From: an uncultured Eubacterium sp.
GTDB taxonomy: Bacteria; Bacillota; Clostridia; Peptostreptococcales; Anaerovoracaceae
DNA length: 6,152 nucleotides
Assembly (NCBI GenBank): GCA_905193765.1
Contig: CAJJPZ010000131.1
Span: 1-6,152, forward strand
Reading direction: 5' to 3'
A model generated the notes under the pieces. The model ran no database searches. It worked only from the letters and a program-made list of their open reading frames with translations, and was not told the DNA's origin. The first letter of the stretch is position 1. Each line of letters starts with the position of its first letter. Below, one piece after another: positions 1 to 5,817 of the stretch. Made by a program: the position numbers and the translations under genes.

Positions 1-1755
1 ATCATAGACAGCATAATGGATGGCAGGGACGTGATGGGGATAATGCCTACAGGAGCAGGCAAATCGGTATGCTATCAGGTACCGGCTCTTGCAGCCAGCG
101 GACTTACGATAGTGGTATCGCCATTGATATCACTGATGAAGGACCAGGTGAATGCTCTGGCGCAGATGGGCGTGCCAGCTGCATACATAAACAGCTCCCT
201 GGGGCGTGATGAGTATATCTATACCATGAGGGCTGCGGCAAAAGGCAGATACAGGATACTCTATGTTGCACCGGAACGGCTTGCGGCGGGATCTTTTCTT
301 GATATGATGAAGTCTCTCGATGTATATATGATAGCTGTTGACGAGGCTCACTGCGTGTCCCAGTGGGGACATGACTTCAGGCCGAGCTATCTCAGGATAA
401 AGGAATTCATAGATTCATTCGAAAAGCGTCCGACAGTCAGCGCTTTCACTGCCACAGCCACAGATGATGTAAAGCAGGATATCCGTAAACTGCTGGGACT
501 GCAAGAACCATTCACGATCACAACGGGTTTCGATCGTCCTAATCTTTCGTTCACAGTGATAAGACCGGAGCGAAAGGAAAGGCAGCTCCTTGATCTTGTC
601 TCGGACAGGAAAGACTCATCGGGTATAATATACTGCAGCAAACGGAGCACGGTGGAGGATATATGTACGCTGCTATGCAGCAAAGGGTATGAGGCCACTC
701 GATATCACGCCGGTCTTGATGAAGAAGAACGCCGCAGCAATCAGGACGATTTCATCTTCGACAGGAAGAGCATAATGGTGGCCACCAATGCTTTCGGCAT
801 GGGCATTGACAAGTCGAATGTTTCATATGTCATACATTACAATATACCAAAGAATATCGAGAGCTACTACCAGGAGGCAGGAAGGGCAGGCAGAGACGGT
901 ACCGAGGCTGACTGCATACTGCTCTATTCTCCGGGGGACGTCAGGACGATACAGTATTTCATAGAACACGGCAACGACAATGAGGAGCTGGGTGAAGAGA
1001 CCCGTGAAAAGATAAAGGAAAAAGACAGCGAGAGACTGAAGCAGATGGTGTTTTACGCCACTACCAATGACTGCCTCAGAGCATTCATCCTGAACTACTT
1101 CGGAGAAAAAACAGGATATTACTGCGGCAACTGCTCCAACTGTCTGACGGAGTTCGAAGAAAAGGGCATAACGATAGAATCCCAGAAGATACTTTCCTGT
1201 GTGGCACGCTGCAGGGAGGGCTTCGGACAGAAGATGATCATCGATGTACTCAGGGGCAGCCAAAACAAGCGTATATTTGATAAGGGCCTCGATGAACTGT
1301 CCACCTACGGCATAATGGAGGAATACACTGAGAGAGCCATACGTCAGATGATGGCCCATCTGATAGAAAAAGGATATCTCAGAAGCTCTGATGACGAATA
1401 TCCTGTACTGAAACTGACCAATACTTCCATCGATGTGCTGAAGGGCAGAGTCAAAGTGAAGACTGTCATAGCTAAAGATCATATCGTAATCGCAGGCGGC
1501 AGGAAAACAGCTGTCAAAGCTGACGAGGGTCTTTACAAGCGTCTCAAGGCGCTGCGCATGAAGATAGCCAGAACAGAAAGCGTGCCTGCGTTCGTCATTT
1601 TTACAGATGCCACATTGAGGAGCATGTGTGAGATAGCGCCTGCAGACAGGAGTGAGTTACTGAGGGTATCAGGTGTGGGTGAAAAGAAAGCTGATAAATA
1701 CGGTGATAAGTTCCTGAGGGAAATCGCAGCGTATTACAATGAAAAAGAAGAGTAG
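1..1755 (+). CDS. recQ: ATP-dependent DNA helicase RecQ (5' end cut by window)
   Basis: RecQ is a 3'-to-5' superfamily 2 helicase that acts in recombinational repair and stalled-fork processing. The frame is open from base 1 (IIDSI precedes the first Met at 16), which matches the usual RecQ run-up to motif I, so the true start lies upstream and probably about 25-30 residues are missing. Numbering from the Met at 16: Walker A PTGAGKS (11-17), motif Ia VVSPLISLMKDQ (33-44), DEAH box (109-112) followed by the RecQ-specific aromatic-rich loop CVSQWGHDFRPS (113-124), motif III SAFTATAT (142-149), motif IV near IIYCSKR (204-210), and motifs V/VI from VATNAFGMGID (255-265) to the arginine finger QEAGRAGRDG (286-295). 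A Cys4 zinc site follows (C353, C370, C373, C376), then an RQC winged-helix region (about 385-475) and one HRDC domain (about 503-575). Every helicase motif is intact, so it should be functional. It ends 160 bp before a converging gene, with a terminator between them. Confidence 0.97.
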   Translation: MIDSIMDGRDVMGIMPTGAGKSVCYQVPALAASGLTIVVSPLISLMKDQVNALAQMGVPAAYINSSLGRDEYIYTMRAAAKGRYRILYVAPERLAAGSFLDMMKSLDVYMIAVDEAHCVSQWGHDFRPSYLRIKEFIDSFEKRPTVSAFTATATDDVKQDIRKLLGLQEPFTITTGFDRPNLSFTVIRPERKERQLLDLVSDRKDSSGIIYCSKRSTVEDICTLLCSKGYEATRYHAGLDEEERRSNQDDFIFDRKSIMVATNAFGMGIDKSNVSYVIHYNIPKNIESYYQEAGRAGRDGTEADCILLYSPGDVRTIQYFIEHGNDNEELGEETREKIKEKDSERLKQMVFYATTNDCLRAFILNYFGEKTGYYCGNCSNCLTEFEEKGITIESQKILSCVARCREGFGQKMIIDVLRGSQNKRIFDKGLDELSTYGIMEEYTERAIRQMMAHLIEKGYLRSSDDEYPVLKLTNTSIDVLKGRVKVKTVIAKDHIVIAGGRKTAVKADEGLYKRLKALRMKIARTESVPAFVIFTDATLRSMCEIAPADRSELLRVSGVGEKKADKYGDKFLREIAAYYNEKEE

Positions 1756-1793
1756 AATACTTATCGGCAAGTGATTTCGACTGGAACTGCAGC

Positions 1794-1826
1794 ATCGTAA
1801 AGAAAAAGAATCGTAAAGAAAAAAGA
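1794..1826. repeat. Short tandem direct repeat after recQ
   Basis: Two adjacent copies of ATCGTAAAGAAAAAGA lie at 1794-1809 and 1810-1826; the second carries one extra A in its A run. The pair sits between the recQ stop codon and the terminator stem. It looks like a small slippage duplication. No function is evident beyond adding purines upstream of the terminator's A tract. Confidence 0.6.
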
Positions 1827-1876
1827 GAACTGACCGTATCATGGTTTGATATGTATGATCAAGTCAGTTCTCTTTT
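1821..1876. terminator. Bidirectional terminator between recQ and the symporter gene
   Basis: AAAAGAGAACTGAC (1821-1834) is the exact reverse complement of GTCAGTTCTCTTTT (1863-1876). The 28-nt loop can form a further inner helix, ATCAT (1838-1842) with ATGAT (1855-1859). The outer stem carries A residues on the left and T residues on the right, so it reads as a rho-independent terminator from either side. That fits its place between the converging recQ (ending 1755) and symporter (ending 1916) genes. Confidence 0.85.
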
Positions 1877-1915
1877 ATTGTATATATTTATGTTGTTTCC
1901 ATGCTCCGGACGATC

Positions 1916-3460
1916 CTATTCATAGTCGTCAAGTGCGTATTTAGCAGGTACAGTGACCTCTTTCTCAAAGCATGAGAAGTGATGTTCGATGAGGTCGTTT
2001 TCCGGTTTTGGCGTCAGCAGGCTGACAACCGGTACGATGATGAGTCCTGCCAGCATTGCCAGGGCACCGGCGTTGATCGGTGACTGGAGCACGACAGGGA
2101 ATGCATCTCTGAAAAGGAGATTGAGCACCATGAGTCCTGCCCCCCATATGTAACTGCACCAGCATGCTGCCTTGGTAGTCCTCTTCCAGTACAGACCGTA
2201 GAGGAGCGGAGCCAGGAACGCACCTGCCAGAGCACCCCATGATACACCCATGAGCTGTGCGATGAATGTGATGTTGCTCTTGTACTGGACTATTGCGATG
2301 ATAACAGATATCAGTATGAACAGCACGATCAGCAGACGCATGATAAGTACCTGAGACTTTTCGGACATATTCTTGATGAAGTTGTCCTTCAGGAAGTCGA
2401 TTGTCAGCGTCGAACTCGATGCTATTACCAGCGATGAAAGGGTGGACATGGACGCAGACAGCACCAGCAGTACCACAAGGCCTATCAGAGCATCCGGAAG
2501 GTATGACATCATAGTCGGGATTATGGCATCGAAACCATCAGCCTCGATGTTCACCGAATCGGAGAAAAGTCTTCCGAATCCGCCGAGGAAGTAGCATCCT
2601 CCCGAGATTATCAGCGCGAACATCGTCGATATGATAGTTCCCTTATGTATCGATTTTTCACTTTCGATAGCATAGAACTTCTGCACCATCTGAGGCAGTC
2701 CCCATGTACCAAGGGATGTCAGTATGACTACGCCCAGAAGTCCCAGTGGATCAGGTCCGAAGAAAGAAGCAAAGACTCCCGGTGTCGTGGAAGCTGCCGG
2801 ATCTTCGACCCTGGCAAGACCGTCGAGAGCGGCCAGGAACCCGCCTTTGCTGGAAAGTACAGCTGCGATGACAGCAACTATACCGAAGAGCATCACGATG
2901 CCCTGTATAAAGTCGTTTATAGCTGTAGCCATGTATCCGCCGGCAATGACATATATACCCGTCAGTACCGCCATTATTATGATACATACTGTGTAGTCGA
3001 TGTTGAAGGCCATGCCGAAAAGTCTTGAAAGACCGTTGTAAAGTGAAGCAGTGTATGGTATCAGGAAGATGAATATGATCACCGATGCGCCGATCTTCAG
3101 GGCGCGGCTGTTGAATCTGGCGCCGAAGAATTCCGGCATCGTAGCTGAATCAAGATGCTGTGTCATGATCCTTGTACGACGTCCCAGAACGACCCATGCC
3201 AGCATAGAGCCGATGATGGCGTTTCCTATACCTATCCATGTGGAGGCTATACCGAATTTCCATCCGAACTGTCCTGCATATCCGATGAATATAACTGCGG
3301 AGAAGTAGGAGGTACCATATGCGAATGCGGTAAGCCACGGGCCGACAGAACGACCGCCCAGCACGAATCCGTTGACGTCGGTAGCATGTCTTCTGCAGTA
3401 CAGGCCAATACCAATCATTATTGCAAAGAATACACATAATAGTAAGAGTTTGATAAACAT
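1916..3460 (-). CDS. Sodium:solute symporter (SSS family), predicted tyrosine transporter
   Basis: This 514-residue, very hydrophobic protein has the length and the roughly 13-helix pattern of the SSS family (PutP/PanF/vSGLT type), which imports solutes with Na+. Helix 1 starts directly at the N terminus (residues 3-21). The first repeat's unwound helix is near TAFAYGTSYFSAV (44-56), and GGYMATAINDFIQG (174-187) matches the family signature region. LSASMSTLSS (334-343) matches the PutP helix that carries its Na+ ligands A337, S340 and T341, here A336, S339 and T340. The C-terminal tail (about 485-514) is acidic and soluble. The chosen ATG has AAAGGA 12 nt upstream (3473-3478), a rather long spacing, but no better start is in frame. 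Family membership does not give the substrate. Tyrosine is inferred from the UAC-specific T-box upstream. Other substrates linked to tyrosine supply remain possible. Confidence 0.9.
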   Translation of the reverse strand: MFIKLLLLCVFFAIMIGIGLYCRRHATDVNGFVLGGRSVGPWLTAFAYGTSYFSAVIFIGYAGQFGWKFGIASTWIGIGNAIIGSMLAWVVLGRRTRIMTQHLDSATMPEFFGARFNSRALKIGASVIIFIFLIPYTASLYNGLSRLFGMAFNIDYTVCIIIMAVLTGIYVIAGGYMATAINDFIQGIVMLFGIVAVIAAVLSSKGGFLAALDGLARVEDPAASTTPGVFASFFGPDPLGLLGVVILTSLGTWGLPQMVQKFYAIESEKSIHKGTIISTMFALIISGGCYFLGGFGRLFSDSVNIEADGFDAIIPTMMSYLPDALIGLVVLLVLSASMSTLSSLVIASSSTLTIDFLKDNFIKNMSEKSQVLIMRLLIVLFILISVIIAIVQYKSNITFIAQLMGVSWGALAGAFLAPLLYGLYWKRTTKAACWCSYIWGAGLMVLNLLFRDAFPVVLQSPINAGALAMLAGLIIVPVVSLLTPKPENDLIEHHFSCFEKEVTVPAKYALDDYE

Positions 3461-3533
3461 AGTTTGATTGATTCCTTTCTGTGGTTTATGTATTTATCTG
3501 AAGGGCGGAATCGATTCTTCCGGTTTTATGCAT

Positions 3534-3566
3534 AAAAAAACGCCCTCCGAACTATGTTCAGAGGGC
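3534..3566 (-). terminator. T-box intrinsic terminator
   Basis: On the - strand GCCCTCTGAAC (3566-3556) pairs with GTTCGGAGGGC (3552-3542). This gives 11 bp with one G-U pair and a 3-nt loop, followed by a G and seven U residues (3540-3534). This is the OFF state of the T-box. It lies 73 nt before the symporter start codon. Confidence 0.95.
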
Positions 3567-3590
3567 AGTTATTACCGCGTTACCACCTCT
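3560..3590 (-). promoter_or_regulatory. T-box antiterminator
   Basis: Helix A1 is AGAGG (3590-3586) with CCTCT (3564-3560). The bulge is the standard seven nucleotides, UGGUAAC (3585-3579). Helix A2 is GCGG (3578-3575) with CTGC (3568-3565), closed by TAATAA. UGGU would pair with the ACCA end of an uncharged tRNA whose discriminator base is A, which is the base in bacterial tRNA-Tyr. The bulge reads AAC where the common consensus is ACC. The 3' strand of A1/A2 overlaps the terminator's left arm, so the two folds exclude each other. Confidence 0.9.
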
Positions 3591-3702
3591 GTTCACTGTT
3601 CCCTCACGGAAACAGCCTCACTGAGTTCCTGTAAACTCGCTCACTGTGACGGGTGAACCCGTTCCAGCCTACTGGGGGACTGATAAAGATCCCTGTTCAG
3701 TG

Positions 3703-3799
3703 GACTGCTCTCGGAATGTATTCAGTCAGATTAATTCCTGCGCCTCTCATCACCCGGCTGCTTTCTGTTGGCTTCATCCTGACTTACTATTTTCCAGTC
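3703..3799 (-). promoter_or_regulatory. T-box stem I with specifier codon UAC (Tyr)
   Basis: Hand-folded on the - strand. GACT (3799-3796) pairs with AGTC (3706-3703), and GGAA (3795-3792) with TTCC (3716-3713). The specifier loop follows, with AGTA (3788-3785) facing GAA (3723-3721) as loop E. AGTCAG (3784-3779) then pairs with CTGACT (3729-3724). Between GAA and the lower helix only TACA (3720-3717) remains. This places codon UAC in the specifier position followed by the conserved purine A. The asymmetric GAGAGC between the two lower helices fits the usual K-turn position. Confidence 0.88.
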
Positions 3800-3815
3800 G
3801 TCGCATTTGTCAATT

Positions 3816-3844
3816 ATTATGCCATGTAATTGTGAACCTGTCAA
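3816..3844 (-). promoter_or_regulatory. Promoter for the T-box leader and symporter
   Basis: On the - strand TTGACA (3844-3839, perfect -35) and CATAAT (3821-3816, 5 of 6) are separated by exactly 17 bp, with TGG before the -10 giving an extended -10. The start would fall near 3809, just before stem I of the T-box. This position decides between this promoter and a second TTGACA at 3813-3808. Confidence 0.85.
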
Positions 3845-3921
3845 GAGTAATTTGCTGTTTTTTTGTGTACAGGCAACAAATGATGTTTTGCAGGAATCAC
3901 AGCAACGGGTCGGATTTTAAG

Positions 3922-3962
3922 ATACAGTATGGTCAGAATACAGTATTCGGGTGAAACTGTAT
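3922..3962. promoter_or_regulatory. Three-element operator-like array, 16-bp period
   Basis: ATACAGTAT (3922-3930), ATACAGTAT (3938-3946) and AAACTGTAT (3954-3962) are nine-base elements of the form ATAC-W-GTAT, each close to its own reverse complement. Their centres are at 3926, 3942 and 3958, exactly 16 bp apart. The second lies within the longer palindrome GAATAC-A-GTATTC (3936-3948). The array ends 18 bp before the proposed -35 of the S-component operon and lies about 80 bp upstream of the symporter promoter. It looks like a regulator-binding array, but the regulator is not in the window and I do not recognise the motif. Confidence 0.55.
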
Positions 3963-3980
3963 ATGATAAAAAATAAATAA

Positions 3981-4009
3981 TTGTATATTTTAAAGTGATT
4001 AATTATCAT
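3981..4009 (+). promoter_or_regulatory. Likely promoter of the ECF S-component/aminotransferase operon
   Basis: TTGTAT (3981-3986, weak -35) and TATCAT (4004-4009, 5 of 6) are 17 bp apart within a strongly AT-rich stretch, giving a leader of about 42 nt before the ATG at 4058. The weak -35 would suit an activated promoter with the repeat array just upstream. Alternatives are TGTAAT (4017-4022) and TATGAT (3962-3967), the latter overlapping the third array element; both have poorer -35 partners. Confidence 0.5.
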
Positions 4010-4057
4010 GTATCCTTGTAATAGAGCTGGATTTTATAACAGAAGAGGAGAATAACA

Positions 4058-4579
4058 ATGACTACAAACACTATTGAAAGAAGCAAAACGTACTATCTGG
4101 TGATAAATGCACTGTTTATCGCACTGACACTGGTTGCCACATGGCTTATAAATATCAGACTTCCGTTCATGGGTAGCGGCGGACTCATCCATCTGGGAAA
4201 TGTGCCTCTTTTCGTGGCAGCGATGCTGTTCGGCAGGAAGACAGGAGCCATCGCAGGCGCTTTCGGAATGGGACTGTTCGATCTGATGAGCGGATGGACT
4301 GCATGGGCGCCGTTCACATTCGTTATAGTAGGTTGTATGGGATATGTTGTAGGACTCATCGCTGAAAAGAAACCTTTCAAACACATGATGGTCAACAACG
4401 TTGTTTCAGTTATACTGGCACTGATCATAAAGGTTGTCGGATATTATTTCGCAGAAGTGATACTTTACGGTAACTGGATCGCTCCGCTGGGATCCATACC
4501 GGGAAATATCGTTCAGGTTGGATTCGCAGGCGTGCTGGTACTGATATTCATACAGCAGCTTCGCAAATTCGTTAAATAA
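4058..4579 (+). CDS. ECF transporter S component (substrate-binding membrane subunit)
   Basis: A 173-residue integral membrane protein with about six helices (roughly 11-31, 46-60, 62-78, 84-103, 112-136, 148-167), the size and shape of an energy-coupling-factor S component. These bind a vitamin with high affinity and are driven by a shared EcfA-EcfA'-EcfT module. The stretches GGLIHLGNVPLFVAAMLFG (41-59) and GWTAWAPFTFVI (79-90) are typical of the COG4720/PF07155 group, whose members are linked to pyridoxine, hydroxymethylpyrimidine or other vitamins. Small-residue motifs such as AIAGAFG (64-70) resemble those that contact EcfT. No EcfA or EcfT gene is in the window, so it would use a module encoded elsewhere (group II arrangement). 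The start has AGAGGAG at 4044-4050, 7 nt before the ATG. The stop is 10 nt before the aminotransferase start. Because of that partner a vitamin B6 form is the best substrate guess, but this is inference. Confidence 0.85.
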   Translation: MTTNTIERSKTYYLVINALFIALTLVATWLINIRLPFMGSGGLIHLGNVPLFVAAMLFGRKTGAIAGAFGMGLFDLMSGWTAWAPFTFVIVGCMGYVVGLIAEKKPFKHMMVNNVVSVILALIIKVVGYYFAEVILYGNWIAPLGSIPGNIVQVGFAGVLVLIFIQQLRKFVK

Positions 4580-4583
4580 GGAG
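4578..4583 (+). promoter_or_regulatory. Ribosome site overlapping the upstream stop codon
   Basis: AAGGAG begins inside the TAA stop (4577-4579) of the S-component gene and lies 6 nt before the aminotransferase ATG at 4590. This tight layout fixes the start and suggests translational coupling of the two genes. Confidence 0.85.
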
Positions 4584-4589
4584 AAAACT

Positions 4590-5723
4590 ATGTACAAGAT
4601 AATGACAGCAGGACCTGTTCAGGTCAGAGAAAATGTAAGGATGGCAAGAAGTCTGCCATGCACGAACCCGGATCTTGACCTCGAGTTCTATGAGTTTTAC
4701 AAGGAGACATGCAATCTGTTTTCAAAGGCTCTTGGCACTGAAAGCAGGACACTGATCCTTGGAGGAGAAGGCATACTGGGGCTTGAGGCTGCATGTGCAT
4801 CGCTCACAGAGCCGGGAGACAGAGTACTTGTCATAGACAACGGTATATTCGGCAAGGGCTTTGCAGATTTCGTTAAGATATACGGCGGAGAGCCTGTACT
4901 TTATACTACAGACTACAGGAATCCTGTAGATACGGCAGCTCTCGAGGAGTATCTGAAGAAAGACAGCAGTTTCAAATATGCTACTGTGGTTCACTGTGAT
5001 ACACCAAGCGGCGTCATAAACGATGTTGCAGAGATCAGCAGGATACTGGACAGATATGGTATCATGACTGTTGCCGATTCCGTTGCAGGTATGTTCGGAC
5101 AGCCTCTCGACTGTGCGAGCAGCAAGATAGATATACTCTGCGGAGGATCCCAGAAGGCACTGTCAGCGCCTCCGGGACTTACTATGGTATGGGTGAGCGA
5201 CAGAGCGTTCAAAGCGATGGAAGACAGGAAGACTCCGATAGCGTCTTTCTACGCCAACATACTTGTTTTCAAGGATTATTACGAGAACAAGTGGTTCCCG
5301 TACACTATGCCGATCAGCGACATAACAGGACTGAGACAGGCTCTGGACAATTTCCTCGCCGACGGCGATGTATACGAACGTCATACGAAGATCGCGACAG
5401 CAACGAGGTATGCACTGCAAAAGGGCGGTCTGAAGCTCTATCTTGAGTCGGGTTATTCGAATACAGTCACTGTGCTGGAAGTACCTGAAGGCATGACGGA
5501 TGAACAGATCCTGAGAGGGATGGAGAAAGACTACGGTATCATGATATCGGGGTGCTTCGACGTCCTGGCCGGAAAAGTCGTACGTATCGGCCATATGGGT
5601 GAGAACGCCAATGCCGCTGATATGACGGAAACACTCAGGGCGCTCCAGGGCACGATGGAAAAGCATGGCGTGAAGATCTCATGTGATCTTGCAGATGCTT
5701 TCATGGAGTCATACGGTAAATAG
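4590..5723 (+). CDS. Class V PLP-fold aminotransferase, pyridoxamine-pyruvate aminotransferase-like
   Basis: This 377-residue protein belongs to the alanine-glyoxylate/serine-pyruvate aminotransferase group (fold type I, class V). Visible marks are TAGPV (6-10), GGEGILGLEAA (58-68), HCDTPSG (135-141), the cofactor-site aspartate D163 in VADSV, the catalytic lysine K189 in GGSQKALSAPPGL, and the substrate-carboxylate arginine R332 in RIGHMG. From memory of the family, Mesorhizobium loti pyridoxamine-pyruvate aminotransferase shares several of these: LTAGPV, a Glu in GEPVLGLEAA where ordinary AGATs have a Ser/Gly loop (here E60), GKGF, HHDTPSG, GAPPGLTM and RIGHMG. That enzyme turns pyridoxamine plus pyruvate into pyridoxal plus alanine. 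Against an exact match, the M. loti arginine nine residues before the RIGHMG arginine appears here as F323. Coupling to an ECF vitamin S component supports a B6 role. An amino acid-glyoxylate or amino acid-pyruvate transaminase is the alternative. No terminator is evident after it. Confidence 0.85.
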   Translation: MYKIMTAGPVQVRENVRMARSLPCTNPDLDLEFYEFYKETCNLFSKALGTESRTLILGGEGILGLEAACASLTEPGDRVLVIDNGIFGKGFADFVKIYGGEPVLYTTDYRNPVDTAALEEYLKKDSSFKYATVVHCDTPSGVINDVAEISRILDRYGIMTVADSVAGMFGQPLDCASSKIDILCGGSQKALSAPPGLTMVWVSDRAFKAMEDRKTPIASFYANILVFKDYYENKWFPYTMPISDITGLRQALDNFLADGDVYERHTKIATATRYALQKGGLKLYLESGYSNTVTVLEVPEGMTDEQILRGMEKDYGIMISGCFDVLAGKVVRIGHMGENANAADMTETLRALQGTMEKHGVKISCDLADAFMESYGK

Positions 5724-5756
5724 ACGCAGAAATATACAGAGTCCACAGCATGTCCT

Positions 5757-5784
5757 TTGAAACGGCTGCCCTATCTGATATAAT
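5757..5784 (+). promoter_or_regulatory. Strong extended -10 promoter for the FTR-like gene
   Basis: TTGAAA (5757-5762, 5 of 6) and a perfect TATAAT (5779-5784) are 16 bp apart, with TGA just before the -10 giving an extended -10. The start would be near 5791, leaving a leader of about 27 nt with AAGGAG at 5802-5807. The gene can therefore be transcribed on its own, even though read-through from the aminotransferase is possible. Confidence 0.85.
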
Positions 5785-5817
5785 GGAGGCAGGTAAAGAA
5801 AAAGGAGATCATGTATC

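Larger units (their letters stand above)
3534..3809 (-). promoter_or_regulatory. T-box riboswitch, tRNA-Tyr specific by its UAC specifier
   Basis: On the - strand this leader has the T-box elements in order. Stem I carries the AGUA/GAA loop-E motif and the specifier loop. The AG-bulge-like AGAAAG and distal loop GGGTGATGAGAGG lie around 3745-3765. The stem II-region motif AGTAGG (3668-3673) is followed by CGGG. Stem III is an 8-bp hairpin CTGTTTCC/GGGAACAG (3596-3615). The T-box antiterminator and a competing terminator come last. T-boxes let uncharged cognate tRNA stabilise the antiterminator, so the downstream symporter is expressed when that amino acid is short. The 5' limit is the predicted transcription start. 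Specificity for Tyr is inferred from the codon and from the UGGU discriminator match. Confidence 0.95.

Noticed and set aside
823..1482. Long open frame of 219 codons on the - strand inside recQ, and other long frames opposite or overlapping the symporter and aminotransferase genes.
   Set aside because: These lie fully within genes with intact family motifs and show no recognisable domains or ribosome sites. They are by-products of codon use on the coding strand.
3506..3522. Small hairpin CGGAA/TTCCG around GAATCGATTC between the T-box terminator and the symporter ribosome site.
   Set aside because: Only 5 bp, and the inner 10-base palindrome is short. It may be incidental leader structure, and nothing ties it to a function.
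3786..3813. A second - strand promoter, TTGACA (3813-3808) with AATAGT (3791-3786), 16 bp apart.
   Set aside because: AATAGT overlaps the AGUA of the T-box loop E and the start would fall inside stem I. The promoter at 3816-3844 places the start correctly before stem I and has a far better -10.
3646..3954. Open frame of 102 codons on the + strand across the intergenic region.
   Set aside because: It runs antisense through the T-box leader and its promoter, has no ribosome site, and its composition is not protein-like.
4010..4057. Possible riboswitch (for example vitamin-responsive) in the leader of the S-component operon.
   Set aside because: The leader after the proposed start is only about 42 nt, and I see no terminator hairpin, TPP or FMN consensus, or other conserved aptamer motif.
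5724..5756. Possible terminator after the aminotransferase gene.
   Set aside because: No stem with a following T run can be drawn in this 33-nt gap, so read-through into the FTR-like gene cannot be excluded.
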